From Kitasatospora xanthocidica (GTDB lineage: Bacteria > Actinomycetota > Actinomycetes > Streptomycetales > Streptomycetaceae), in NCBI RefSeq assembly GCF_014656195.1, contig NZ_BNBY01000005.1:80971-144970 (forward strand): 64,000 nucleotides of DNA. The letters are read 5' to 3'. How positions within the stretch are numbered: the first letter of the stretch is position 1; every line of letters begins with the position of its first letter. Positions 9,061 to 18,002 of this stretch are shown in pieces. The position numbers were made by a program, and so were the translations under genes. Below the pieces are notes generated by a model that saw only the letters and a list, made by a program, of their open reading frames with translations, had not been told where the DNA came from and searched no databases.

Positions 9061-10683
9061 ATGCCCGTAGCCGCCCGCGCTCGTTGGGTCCTCGCCGTTG
9101 CGACGTCCGTGGCCCTGGTGGCCACCGGGTGCAGCAGCAGCGGCGGAGGAGGCAGCAGCTCGTCGGACGCCAGCAAGACCTTCAGCTACCAGAGCAGCGA
9201 GCCGCAGAACGCGCTGCAGCCCGCCAACGCGAACGAGGTCGGCGGTGGTCGCATCATCCAGAACCTCTTCAAGGGGCTGGTCGACTACGACCCCACCAAC
9301 GCCAAGATCCGGATGCAGGTCGCCGACAAGATCGAGACCAGCGACTCGCAGACCTTCGCCATCACGCTGAAGGACGGCTGGAAGTTCCACGACGGTACCC
9401 CGGTGCACGCCAAGAACTTCGTCGACGCCTGGAACTGGGGCGCCAACCCCGCGAGCAACCAGATCAACAGCTCCTGGTTCTCCGACATCGAGGGCTACCA
9501 GGACATCCACCCGGCCACCGGCAAGCCGACCGTCGACAAGATGTCCGGCCTGACCGTCACCGACGACCTGCACTTCACCGTGAAGCTGAGCCACAAGGTC
9601 TCGTACTTCGAGTACAAGCTCGGCTACATCGCCTTCTCACCGCTGCCGGACGGCTTCTTCAAGGACCCGGCCGGGTACGGGCAGAAGCCGGTGGGCAACG
9701 GCGCCTACCAGTTCGTCAGCTGGGCGCACAACAGCCAGGTGGTCACCAAGGCCTTCCCGGACTACCAGGGCGTGGACAAGCCGAAGAACGGCGGCATCGT
9801 CTTCAAGATGTACACCACGGCCGAGGCCGCCTACGCGGACCTGCAGTCCAGCAACCTGGACGTGATGGACCAGGTGCCGCCGTCCGCGCTGGCGACGTAC
9901 AAGAACGACCTCGGCGACCGGGCGGTGGACGCCCCGCAGGGCGCCATCCAGAACATCGGCTTCACGCTCTACCAGGCCGACTGGGCCGCGCCGGACAAGG
10001 CCAAGGTGCGCCAGGGCCTGTCGATGGCGATCGACCGCGACGTCATCACCAAGACGGTGCTGCAGGGCTCCCGCAAGCCGGCCACCGCCTGGGTGGCCGA
10101 GGGCGTCGAGGGCTACAAGGACGGCGCCTGCGGGGACTTCTGCAAGTTCGACCCGGCCAAGGCCAAGCAGCTGATCCAGGACGGCGGCGGCGTCCCCGGC
10201 AACAAGCTGCTGATCACCTACAACGCGGACGGCGGCCACAAGGAGTGGGTCGACGCGGTCTGCAACTCGATCCGGCAGAGCACCGGCGTCGACTGCCTGG
10301 GTGACCCGAAGCCCGACTTCAAGACCGCGCGGGCGGCGATCACCGGGCACCAGATCAACGGCGCCTTCCGCACCGGCTGGGTGCAGGACTATCCGCTGAA
10401 CGCCAACTTCCTGTCGGACGTCTACCGCACCGGCGCCGCCTCCAACGACTTCGGCTACAGCAGCCCGCAGTTCGACGAGGCCGCCACCAAGGCCGACGAG
10501 GCCCCCAGCGTCGCCGACACGGTGACCGGCTACCAGCAGGCCGAGGCCGTGCTGCCGAGCGGCATGCCGGCGATCCCGCTCTGGTACTACCGCACCAACT
10601 CGGGCTACTCCTCCAAGGTGCAGAACGTGAAGTTCGACTCCTTCGGCAACCCGGCCTGGACCCAGGTCGAGGTCAAGGGCTGA
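9061..10683 (+). CDS. Oligopeptide-binding lipoprotein, BldKB-like (operon 2)
   Basis: Receptor of the second opp operon (540 aa). A lipoprotein signal ends at ATGC (Cys24), followed by a Ser/Gly linker and the family 5 fold. It is clearly paralogous to the receptor at 3127 along the whole length, sharing the CGDFC segment, GGHKEWVDAVCNSIRQSTGVDCLG and the IPLWYY region, but it has diverged much more than the ATPases of the two operons. That suggests the receptors have been selected for different peptides. AGGAGGG precedes the ATG at 9061. Confidence 0.93.
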   Translation: MPVAARARWVLAVATSVALVATGCSSSGGGGSSSSDASKTFSYQSSEPQNALQPANANEVGGGRIIQNLFKGLVDYDPTNAKIRMQVADKIETSDSQTFAITLKDGWKFHDGTPVHAKNFVDAWNWGANPASNQINSSWFSDIEGYQDIHPATGKPTVDKMSGLTVTDDLHFTVKLSHKVSYFEYKLGYIAFSPLPDGFFKDPAGYGQKPVGNGAYQFVSWAHNSQVVTKAFPDYQGVDKPKNGGIVFKMYTTAEAAYADLQSSNLDVMDQVPPSALATYKNDLGDRAVDAPQGAIQNIGFTLYQADWAAPDKAKVRQGLSMAIDRDVITKTVLQGSRKPATAWVAEGVEGYKDGACGDFCKFDPAKAKQLIQDGGGVPGNKLLITYNADGGHKEWVDAVCNSIRQSTGVDCLGDPKPDFKTARAAITGHQINGAFRTGWVQDYPLNANFLSDVYRTGAASNDFGYSSPQFDEAATKADEAPSVADTVTGYQQAEAVLPSGMPAIPLWYYRTNSGYSSKVQNVKFDSFGNPAWTQVEVKG

Positions 10684-10709
10684 TCCCCGGGCCCTGATCC
10701 CCAGCGCCG

Positions 10710-10739
10710 GCCCCGCCCTCCCCGCACGGAGGGCGGGGC
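10710..10739 (+). promoter_or_regulatory. Hairpin between binding-protein and permease genes (operon 2)
   Basis: A perfect 12-bp GC stem (10710-10721 with 10728-10739) with a 6-nt loop lies in the 110-nt gap. Its sequence is unrelated to the hairpin at 4797-4851 but its position in the operon is the same. Confidence 0.75.
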
Positions 10740-10793
10740 GCGGTCTCCCGGCCGGCCGGCCCGGCCGGTCGGGCACCTAGGAAGGAGGCTCGG

Positions 10794-11720
10794 ATGGGCA
10801 GTTACGTGCTGCGGCGGGTGCTGCAGATGATCCCGGTGTTCTTCGGCACCACGCTGCTGATCTTCGTGATGGTCTACTCGCTGCCCGGTGACCCGGTGAC
10901 GGCGCTGTTCGGCGACAAGGCCGCGGACCCGGCCGTGGTGGCCAGCATCAAGCACACGTACTACCTGGACCAGCCGATCTGGAAGCAGTACCTGCACTAC
11001 ATGGGGAACCTCTTCCAGGGGGACTTCGGCACCAGCTTCACCGGCCGCCCGGTCTCCGACATCATGGCGGACGCCTTCCCGGTGACCATCCGGCTCGCGC
11101 TGATGGCGTTCGTCTTCGAGATGGTCCTGGGCCTGGCCCTCGGCGTGCTCTCCGGGCTCAAGCGCGGCAGCATCGCGGACACCCTGGTGCTGATCCTGAC
11201 CCTCGTGGTGATCTCGATCCCGGTCTTCGTGCTCGCCTACATCGCCCAGACGGTGTTCGCCACCAACCTCGGCTGGGTCACCCCGACCGTGCAGGACAGC
11301 TACGACCTCACCCAGCTCGTCCTGCCGGCCACCGTCCTGGGCTCGCTCTCGCTCGCGTACGTCGCCCGGCTCACCCGGACGTCCATCGGCGAGAACCTGC
11401 GGGCCGACTACATCCGCACCGCGGTCGCCAAGGGGCTGCCCCGGCGGACCATCATCTCCCGTCACCTGCTGCGCAACTCGCTGATCCCGGTGGTCACCTT
11501 CCTCGGGACCGACCTGGGCGCGCTGATGGGCGGGGCGATCGTCACCGAGGGCATCTTCAACGTACAGGGGATCGGCAACGTCCTGTACCGGGCGATCAAC
11601 CAGAAGGAAGGCCCGACCGTGGTCGGCATCGTGACCGTCCTGGTGATCGTCTACCTGGTCGCCAGCCTGCTCGTAGACCTGCTCTACGCGGTCCTGGACC
11701 CGAGGATCCGCTATGCCTGA
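10794..11720 (+). CDS. Oligopeptide ABC transporter permease, OppB/DppB type (operon 2)
   Basis: Membrane subunit of operon 2, 308 aa, exactly the length of its counterpart at 4912. It starts MGSYVLRRVLQMIPVFF, has the YSLPGDP segment, about six helices and an EAA loop around YIRTAVAKGLPRR. GGAAGGAGG lies just before the ATG. The end overlaps the next permease gene by 8 bp, the same overlap as in operon 1. Confidence 0.95.
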   Translation: MGSYVLRRVLQMIPVFFGTTLLIFVMVYSLPGDPVTALFGDKAADPAVVASIKHTYYLDQPIWKQYLHYMGNLFQGDFGTSFTGRPVSDIMADAFPVTIRLALMAFVFEMVLGLALGVLSGLKRGSIADTLVLILTLVVISIPVFVLAYIAQTVFATNLGWVTPTVQDSYDLTQLVLPATVLGSLSLAYVARLTRTSIGENLRADYIRTAVAKGLPRRTIISRHLLRNSLIPVVTFLGTDLGALMGGAIVTEGIFNVQGIGNVLYRAINQKEGPTVVGIVTVLVIVYLVASLLVDLLYAVLDPRIRYA

Positions 11721-12711
11721 CATCCACGACGAGGACTCGTACGAACCGCACCCCAAGCCGGGCGTCTCGCACCTCGACTACGCGGGCGAGCAGGGCATGG
11801 CGGTCGAGCAGGAGACCCTGGTCGAACGCGACCCGGTGAAGCGGGAGGAGGCCCGCAGCCTCTGGGGCGACGCCTGGCGCGACCTGCGCGGGCGGCCGAT
11901 CTTCCTGATCTCCGCGGTGCTGATCCTGCTGCTGGTCGTGATGGCGATCTTCCCCTGGGCCTTCACCGACACCGACCCGCGCAAGGCCGACCTGGTCAAC
12001 GACTACCTCAGGCGGCCGAACTGGGGCGACGTGTTCGGGGGCGGCTGGTTCGGCTACGACGCCCAGGGCCGGTCCATCTACGCCCGGGTGATCTACGGCG
12101 CCCGGGCCTCGATCACCGTCGGCATCTTCGTGACCGCCGCGGTGACCGTGCTCGGCGGGCTGACCGGGATGGTCGCCGGGTACTTCGGCGGCGCCGTGGA
12201 CGCGGTGGTCTCCCGGATCACCGACATCTTCTTCGGCATCCCGCTGCTGCTCGGCGCCCTGGTGCTGCTGAACGCCTTCGCCACCCGCACGGTGTGGAGC
12301 GTGGTCATCGCGCTCGGCGTGCTCGGCTGGACCCAGATCGCCCGCGTGATGCGCGGAGCGGTGCTGACCGTCAAGCAGGCCGACTTCGTGGTGGCGGGCC
12401 GGGCACTCGGCGCCGGCACGGGCCGGCTGATGTTCCGGCACATCCTGCCGAACGCTATCGCCCCGGTGATCGTGGTGGCGACCATCGCGCTCGGCGGTTA
12501 CATCGCCACCGAGGCGACGCTGAGCTTCCTCGGCATCGGCTTGCAGGACCCGACCATCTCCTGGGGCATCGACATCTCCTCCGCCCAGAAGGTGATCCGG
12601 ACGGCGCCCTATGTGCTGTTCTTCCCGGCCGCGGCACTCTCCGTCACCGTGCTGGCCTTCATCATGCTGGGCGACGCGGTGCGCGACGCCCTCGACCCGA
12701 AGCTTCGCTGA
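11713..12711 (+). CDS. Oligopeptide ABC transporter permease, OppC/DppC type (operon 2)
   Basis: Membrane subunit, 332 aa. The polar N-terminus (~70 residues) is about 18 residues longer than in the operon 1 copy; the rest aligns, with OppC_N, the EAA motif near DFVVAGRALGAG and an identical MLGDAVRDALDPKLR end. It is 16 nt upstream of the ATPase start at 12728 and translationally coupled to the preceding permease. Confidence 0.95.
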   Translation: MPDIHDEDSYEPHPKPGVSHLDYAGEQGMAVEQETLVERDPVKREEARSLWGDAWRDLRGRPIFLISAVLILLLVVMAIFPWAFTDTDPRKADLVNDYLRRPNWGDVFGGGWFGYDAQGRSIYARVIYGARASITVGIFVTAAVTVLGGLTGMVAGYFGGAVDAVVSRITDIFFGIPLLLGALVLLNAFATRTVWSVVIALGVLGWTQIARVMRGAVLTVKQADFVVAGRALGAGTGRLMFRHILPNAIAPVIVVATIALGGYIATEATLSFLGIGLQDPTISWGIDISSAQKVIRTAPYVLFFPAAALSVTVLAFIMLGDAVRDALDPKLR

Positions 12712-12727
12712 GCGAGGGGAGCGCAAC

Positions 12728-13780
12728 GTGAACACAGCGGTGGACACCGCCAAGCGGGAGCGGGAGGCGCCGTACGAGGGGCCGCTGCTCGACGTGCGGG
12801 ACCTGCACGTCGAGTTCGTCACCCGGGACGGCGTGGCCAAGGCCGTGAACGGCGTCGACTACTCGGTGTCGGCGGGCGAGACGCTCGCCGTGCTGGGGGA
12901 GTCCGGCTCCGGTAAGTCGGTGACGGCCCAGGCGATCATGGGCATCCTGGACATGCCGCCGGCCCGGATCCCGCGCGGCGAGATCCGCTTCCGGGGCCGG
13001 GACATGCTCACGATGGGCAAGGAGGAGCGCCGGAAGATCCGCGGCCAGAAGATCGCGATGATCTTCCAGGACGCGCTCTCCGCCCTCAATCCGGTGCTCA
13101 GCGTGGGCTACCAGCTGGGCGAGATGTTCCGGGCCCACCGGGGGGTCTCCCGGGCGGAGGCCCGGGAGAAGGCCGTCGAGCTGATGGAGCGGGTGCGCAT
13201 CCCGGCGGCCAAGCAGCGGGTGAACGACTACCCGCACCAGTTCTCCGGCGGCATGCGCCAGCGCATCATGATCGCGATGGCGCTGGCCCTGGAACCGGAC
13301 CTGATCATCGCGGACGAGCCCACCACCGCCCTGGACGTCACCGTCCAGGCCCAGGTGATGGACCTGCTCGCCGAGCTGCAGGCCGAGTACAACATGGGGC
13401 TCATCCTGATCACCCACGACCTCGGCGTGGTCGCCGACGTCGCGGACAAGATCGCGGTGATGTACGCGGGCCGGATCGTGGAGACCGCCCCGGTGCACGA
13501 GCTGTACGCGCGCCCGGCCCACCCGTACACCCGGGGCCTGCTGGACTCGATCCCCCGCCTGGACCAGAAGGGCCAGGAGCTCTACGCGATCAAGGGCCTG
13601 CCGCCCAACCTGCTGCGGATCCCCCCGGGCTGCGCCTTCAACCCGCGCTGCCCGCGCGCGCAGGACGTCTGCCGGGCCGAGGTGCCGGACCTGTTCCCGG
13701 TCACCGAGGAGGACGGGACGCCGCTGGAGGGACGCGGCAGCGCCTGCTTCTTCTGGAAGGAGACCCTCCATGACCGCTAA
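12728..13780 (+). CDS. Oligopeptide ABC transporter ATPase, OppD/DppD type (operon 2)
   Basis: ATPase of operon 2, 350 aa from the GTG at 12728, which has GAGGGGAG upstream; the open frame further upstream overlaps the permease and is not used. Walker [27 protein letters not shown] and [11 protein letters not shown] are all intact, and the C-terminal cysteine motif is present (GCAFNPRC...VC). About 200 bp around the Walker B region (13310-13506) differ from operon 1 (7378-7574) at only about four positions, so recent duplication or gene conversion is likely. Confidence 0.96.
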   Translation: MNTAVDTAKREREAPYEGPLLDVRDLHVEFVTRDGVAKAVNGVDYSVSAGETLAVLGESGSGKSVTAQAIMGILDMPPARIPRGEIRFRGRDMLTMGKEERRKIRGQKIAMIFQDALSALNPVLSVGYQLGEMFRAHRGVSRAEAREKAVELMERVRIPAAKQRVNDYPHQFSGGMRQRIMIAMALALEPDLIIADEPTTALDVTVQAQVMDLLAELQAEYNMGLILITHDLGVVADVADKIAVMYAGRIVETAPVHELYARPAHPYTRGLLDSIPRLDQKGQELYAIKGLPPNLLRIPPGCAFNPRCPRAQDVCRAEVPDLFPVTEEDGTPLEGRGSACFFWKETLHDR

Positions 13781-14903
13781 CGGGGCCAGCGCACTGGGCG
13801 CGGCGGTGCCCGAGGAGGCCGCCTTCACGCAGGAGGTGCCGCGCGGCGAGCCGATCCTCGAAGTCCGGGACCTGATCAAGCACTTCCCGCTGACCCAGGG
13901 CGTCCTGTTCAAGAAGCGGGTCGGCGCGGTCAAGGCGGTCGACGGGGTCAGCTTCGACCTGATGCAGGGTGAGACGCTCGGCATCGTCGGCGAGTCCGGC
14001 TGCGGGAAGTCCACGCTGGCCAAGGTGCTGATGAACCTGGAGCCGGCCACCGGGGGCTCGGTCCGGTACAAGGGCGAGGAGATCTCCCGGCTGTCCGGCG
14101 CGGCGCTCAAGGCCGTCCGGCGCAACATCCAGATGGTGTTCCAGGACCCGTACACCTCGCTGAACCCGCGCATGACGGTCGGCGACATCATCGGCGAGCC
14201 GTACGAGATCCACCCCGAGGTGGCGCCCAAGGGCGACCGCCGCAAGGCTGTGCAGGACCTGCTGGACGTGGTCGGGCTCAACCCGGAGTACATCAACCGG
14301 TACCCGCACCAGTTCTCCGGCGGCCAGCGCCAGCGCATCGGCATCGCCCGCGGTCTCGCGCTCAAGCCCGAGATCATCATCTGCGACGAGCCGGTGTCGG
14401 CGCTGGACGTCTCGGTGCAGGCGCAGGTGATCAACCTGCTGGAGCAGCTGCAAGGCGAGTTCAACCTGTCGTACATGTTCATCGCCCACGACCTCTCCAT
14501 CGTCCGGCACATCTCCGACCGGGTCGGCGTGATGTACCTCGGGAAGATGGTCGAAGTCGGCAGCGACGCGGAGATCTACGACCACGCCACCCACCCGTAC
14601 ACCCAGGCGCTGCTCTCCGCGGTGCCGGTGCCGGACCCGGCGGCGCGCGAGTCCCGCGACCGGATCGTGCTCACCGGGGACGTGCCCTCGCCGGCCAACC
14701 CGCCCTCCGGCTGCCGCTTCCGCACCCGCTGCTGGAAGGCGCAGCAGCGGTGCGAGGTGGAGGTGCCGCTGCTCGCCGCGCCGTCCTGGCTGGACGGGGC
14801 GGCCTCGCACGACTCGGCGTGTCACTTCGCGGCGGAGCGCGAGATCGGGCAGGCCGGGCAGAGCGGGCAGGCCGGGGAGAGCGGGCAGGGCGGTACGGAG
14901 TAG
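13770..14903 (+). CDS. Oligopeptide ABC transporter ATPase, OppF/DppF type (operon 2)
   Basis: Second ATPase of operon 2, 377 aa. Compared with its operon 1 paralogue it has ~22 extra N-terminal residues and a C-terminal extension made of Gly/Gln/Ser repeats (GQAGQSGQAGESGQGG), probably disordered. Core motifs are Walker A GESGCGKS, FSGGQRQR and IIICDEPVSALD. The ATG overlaps the OppD gene by 11 bp, using the same GGAAGGAGACCCTCC leader as operon 1. Confidence 0.95.
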   Translation: MTANGASALGAAVPEEAAFTQEVPRGEPILEVRDLIKHFPLTQGVLFKKRVGAVKAVDGVSFDLMQGETLGIVGESGCGKSTLAKVLMNLEPATGGSVRYKGEEISRLSGAALKAVRRNIQMVFQDPYTSLNPRMTVGDIIGEPYEIHPEVAPKGDRRKAVQDLLDVVGLNPEYINRYPHQFSGGQRQRIGIARGLALKPEIIICDEPVSALDVSVQAQVINLLEQLQGEFNLSYMFIAHDLSIVRHISDRVGVMYLGKMVEVGSDAEIYDHATHPYTQALLSAVPVPDPAARESRDRIVLTGDVPSPANPPSGCRFRTRCWKAQQRCEVEVPLLAAPSWLDGAASHDSACHFAAEREIGQAGQSGQAGESGQGGTE

Positions 14904-14919
14904 CCGGTCGGCGGTCTCC

Positions 14920-14950
14920 AGGGCGCGTCCCCGCGATGGGGGCGCGCCCT
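14920..14950 (+). terminator. Terminator of opp operon 2
   Basis: A 13-bp stem with one G-U pair (14920-14932 with 14938-14950) and a 5-nt loop lies 17 nt after the stop. It separates operon 2 from the orphan ATPase gene. Confidence 0.8.
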
Positions 14951-15068
14951 CGCCGTTCGTCCCGTGATGGAAAAGAGATCTCCTGCGGGCTCGCCAAGTC
15001 CGGCCCTGTCCTTGATAGTTGCTCTGCACCCATCGATGGTCGCTGCTGTGCTGAGGAGGGCTGCTCAC

Positions 15069-16118
15069 ATGGACGCGGTGGAGGTGGTCGGCGGCGGACG
15101 GGCGAGCCTGGCGCCCGGGACGCCGTTGCTGGAGGTCGAGGACCTGCATGTGGAGTTCCACACCAGGGACGGCGTGGCGAAGGCCGTCAACGGGGTGAGC
15201 TACGCGGTGTCGGCGGGCGAGACGCTGGCGGTGCTGGGGGAGTCCGGCTCCGGCAAGTCGGTGACGGCGCAGGCGATCATGGGCATCCTGGACATGCCGC
15301 CGGGGCGGATCACCGCGGGGCGGGTGCTGTTCCGGGGCGAGGACCTGCTGACCATGAGCGCCAACGCCCGGCGGGCCGTCCGGGGCCGGCGGATCGCGAT
15401 GATCTTCCAGGACGCGCTGTCCGCGCTCAACCCGGTGCTCAGCGTGGGCTACCAGCTGGGCGAGATGTTCCGGGTCCACCACGGGGTCACCCGCAAGGAG
15501 GCCCGGGAGAAGGCCGTCGAGCTGATGGAGCGGGTGCGCATCCCGGCGGCCAGGCAGCGGGTCGGCGACTTCCCGCACCAGTTCTCGGGCGGTATGCGCC
15601 AGCGCATCATGATCGCGATGGCGCTCTCGCTGGAGCCGGACCTGATCATCGCGGACGAGCCCACCACCGCCCTGGACGTGACGGTGCAGGCCCAGGTGAT
15701 GGACCTGCTGGCCGAGCTGCAGGCCGAGTTCAACATGGGGCTGATCCTGATCACCCATGACCTCGGCGTGGTCGCTGACGTCGCGGACAAGATCGCCGTG
15801 ATGTACGCGGGCCGGATCGTGGAGACCGCCCCGGTGCACGAGCTGTACGCGCGCCCGGCCCACCCGTACACCCGGGGCCTGCTGGACTCCATCCCGCGGC
15901 TGGACCAGAAGGGCCAGGACCTGCACGCGATCAAGGGGCTGCCGCCCAACCTGCTGCGGATCCCGGAGGGCTGCGCCTTCAACCCGCGCTGCGAGCGGGC
16001 GCGGGACCGCTGCCTGGCCGAACTGCCGTCGCTGGTACCGGTGGTGGGCGAGCACGGGGAGGAGCTGGTGGGCCGTCGCAGCGCCTGCCACTACTGGCAC
16101 GAGACGCTGCACGGCTGA
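15069..16118 (+). CDS. Orphan oligopeptide ABC transporter ATPase, OppD type (third copy)
   Basis: A third OppD-type ATPase, 349 aa, with all nucleotide-binding motifs intact ([38 protein letters not shown]) and the C-terminal cysteine set (GCAFNPRC...RC). The ATG at 15069 (MDAVEVVGGG) is preferred because GGAGGG lies upstream and it matches the paralogues' length. It stands alone, with no permease or OppF gene. The C-terminal codons are homologous to the OppD/OppF junction of operons 1 and 2, but the partner's start codon reads ACG and the SD is degraded, so it looks like the remnant of a third module. It could still pair with an OppF from operon 1 or 2. Confidence 0.93.
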   Translation: MDAVEVVGGGRASLAPGTPLLEVEDLHVEFHTRDGVAKAVNGVSYAVSAGETLAVLGESGSGKSVTAQAIMGILDMPPGRITAGRVLFRGEDLLTMSANARRAVRGRRIAMIFQDALSALNPVLSVGYQLGEMFRVHHGVTRKEAREKAVELMERVRIPAARQRVGDFPHQFSGGMRQRIMIAMALSLEPDLIIADEPTTALDVTVQAQVMDLLAELQAEFNMGLILITHDLGVVADVADKIAVMYAGRIVETAPVHELYARPAHPYTRGLLDSIPRLDQKGQDLHAIKGLPPNLLRIPEGCAFNPRCERARDRCLAELPSLVPVVGEHGEELVGRRSACHYWHETLHG

Positions 16119-16124
16119 GCCCGC

Positions 16125-16141
16125 CCGGCGGTTTTCGCCGG
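16125..16141. terminator. Bidirectional hairpin between convergent genes
   Basis: A 6-bp stem (16125-16130 with 16136-16141) with a GTTTT loop lies in the 42-nt gap between the orphan ATPase and the convergent binding-protein gene. Confidence 0.55.
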
Positions 16142-16160
16142 CCGCCCCCGCCGGCGCCCG

Positions 16161-17882
16161 CTACTTCAGGAAGCCGACGTTCTCCCAGACGATGTCGGAC
16201 AGGCCCTGCGCGCCGATGTTGGCGAGGTCGGCGCGGGCGCCGTACAGCTGCGGGCGCTGGTAGAGCGGCAGGACGCCGGCCACCTTCCAGAGCTCGCCGT
16301 CGGCCTGGTTGGTGGCCTCGGTGGCCGTGGCGGCGTCGCCCGCGGCGGCGGCCCGGTCGAGCGCGGCGTCGACCGCCGGGCTGCCCGCGCCGACGTGGTT
16401 GGTGCCGCCGTTCTGGACGAAGTTGGCGCGGTTGCCGCTGGCCGGAAAGGGCGTGCCGAGCAGCGAGTAGGCGGTGATGTCGAAGTCGTTGCGGTTGACG
16501 TACTTGTCGAAGAACTCGTTGACGGGGGCGGTCACCGTACTGACCTTGATCCCGACGTCCTTGAGCATCCTGGTGGTGTTCGCGGCCTCGTTCTGGGCCT
16601 GGGTGACACCGGCCGGGATGACCATGCGCAGGTTCAGCTCGTGGCCGTCCTTCCTGCGCACGTCGCCGTCGAGCTTCCAGCCGGCCGCGTCCAGCTTGCG
16701 GGCGGCCTCGGCGGGGTCGTAGCGGGCCAGGCCGAGGGAGTTGTCGCGGTAGCCGTTCTGGTTGGCGACCAGCAGGTGGTTGTTGAGCGGGACGGCCGGC
16801 CAGTCCAGGCCGTTGAGGTCGGAGCGGATGACGGTGTCCCGGTTGATCGCCTGGAACACGGCCTGGCGCACGGTCGCGTCGCTCAGCGCGGGGGTGCGGG
16901 CGTTCAGGGTGATCTGGCGGAAGTCCGGGCCGCCGGCCCGGCGCACCACGGCGCCCTTGGTGGTCCGGATGGTCTGGTAACCGGCCACGTCGGGGCCGTT
17001 GTTGACCAGGTCGAGCTGGCCCTTGGCGAAGGCGGCGGCCATCGCGTCGGGGAGCATCGCGCGGAAGACGATCCGGTCCAGCATCGGCTTGTCGCCCCAC
17101 CACGCGGGGTCGGCGACCAGGGTGACGGTCTGCGCGGCGCGGTCCAGCTGCTCGACCTTGAACGGGCCGGCGGTGACCGGGATCGCGTCCAGGTAGGCGG
17201 TGTTGAACAGCTCGGGGGTGGCGATCCGGCCGGCCGGCAGCAGTGGGGCGTTGCCGGCGCCGTTGAACATCGACTGCCACTCGGAGAACGGCCGGTCGAA
17301 GGTCATCACGGCCTGGAAGTCGTCCTTGCCGCGCTCGACGGAGGAGACCTGCTCGAAGCCGGAGGTGCTGGACGCCTTGTAGGCCGGGTCCTTGCCGTTC
17401 AGGGCCCGCCAGTTGGCCTCGATGTCGCGCCAGGTGATCGGGGTGCCGTCGGACCAGTGCGCCTTCGGGTTGAGCGTCCAGGTGACCACCTGCTTGCCGT
17501 CCCTGAGGTCGGCGTGGGCGTCCTGCAGGTAGGCGGGGTTGACGGTCTGGGTGCCCGCCGCGTCCGAGCGGAAGAAGGTCGGCAGCAGCGGCTTGGTGAC
17601 GGCGATGGTCGAGGACTCGCTGCCGTCGGTCTGGATCGGCGACCACTGGCGGGAGAACTGGGTGATCGCCAGGTTCAGGGTGCCGCCCTGGCGCAGCCGG
17701 CCGCGCTCCTGCGGGTTGGTGTCGACCGAGGTCAGCTTGGGCGTCGCGGGGGAGGACGGCAGGCCGTCGGCGCCGTCGCCGCCGCCCTGCCCGGAGGCGC
17801 AGGAACAGAGCGCGAGCGAGAGGGTGAGGGCGGTGAGGCCGGCGAGCAGGGCCGTCCCGTGGTGCTGGAGGCGGCGGCCCAT
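16161..17882 (-). CDS. ABC transporter substrate-binding lipoprotein, family 5
   Basis: Peptide-type solute-binding protein, 573 aa. The signal ends at LCSC, most likely with Cys28 lipidated, followed by a Gly/Asp-rich linker and the family 5 fold beginning GGTLNLAITQFSRQW. It shares the PLYQRP C-terminal signature with the truncated gene at 1-526 and is only distantly related to the BldKB-like receptors. It is transcribed alone toward the opp cluster and has no permease of its own nearby. A 9-10-9 inverted repeat lies about 20-47 nt upstream of the start codon, so it is probably controlled by a dedicated repressor or activator. Confidence 0.9.
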   Translation of the reverse strand: MGRRLQHHGTALLAGLTALTLSLALCSCASGQGGGDGADGLPSSPATPKLTSVDTNPQERGRLRQGGTLNLAITQFSRQWSPIQTDGSESSTIAVTKPLLPTFFRSDAAGTQTVNPAYLQDAHADLRDGKQVVTWTLNPKAHWSDGTPITWRDIEANWRALNGKDPAYKASSTSGFEQVSSVERGKDDFQAVMTFDRPFSEWQSMFNGAGNAPLLPAGRIATPELFNTAYLDAIPVTAGPFKVEQLDRAAQTVTLVADPAWWGDKPMLDRIVFRAMLPDAMAAAFAKGQLDLVNNGPDVAGYQTIRTTKGAVVRRAGGPDFRQITLNARTPALSDATVRQAVFQAINRDTVIRSDLNGLDWPAVPLNNHLLVANQNGYRDNSLGLARYDPAEAARKLDAAGWKLDGDVRRKDGHELNLRMVIPAGVTQAQNEAANTTRMLKDVGIKVSTVTAPVNEFFDKYVNRNDFDITAYSLLGTPFPASGNRANFVQNGGTNHVGAGSPAVDAALDRAAAAGDAATATEATNQADGELWKVAGVLPLYQRPQLYGARADLANIGAQGLSDIVWENVGFLK

Positions 17883-17901
17883 CGGCGTGCTCCCGGAGGT
17901 G

Positions 17902-17929
17902 GATGTGACGGTAGGTGTGGCGTCACATC
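17902..17929 (-). promoter_or_regulatory. Candidate operator of the binding-protein gene: 9-10-9 inverted repeat
   Basis: GATGTGACG at 17902-17910 and CGTCACATC at 17921-17929 are exact inverted repeats separated by 10 bp, just upstream of the start at 17882. The size fits a dimeric helix-turn-helix regulator. I do not recognise the motif. Confidence 0.6.
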
Positions 17930-17956
17930 TTGCTGACCGGGGGGTGGAGTTGTCGA

Positions 17957-17984
17957 GGGGCGGGACCGGATGCGGCCCCGCCCC
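17957..17984 (-). terminator. Terminator of the 18003-20387 gene
   Basis: A 12-bp stem with one mismatch (17957-17968 with 17973-17984) and a 4-nt loop lies 18 nt beyond the stop of the leftward gene. Confidence 0.75.
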
Positions 17985-18002
17985 CCGACGGAAGGCGGTA
18001 CG

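Noticed and set aside
9021-10304. A 427-codon frame overlapping the operon 2 binding-protein gene
   Set aside because: Its amino-acid composition is Arg/Pro/Gly/Gln-rich, as expected from a shifted frame, whereas the 9061 frame has a lipoprotein signal and the family fold.
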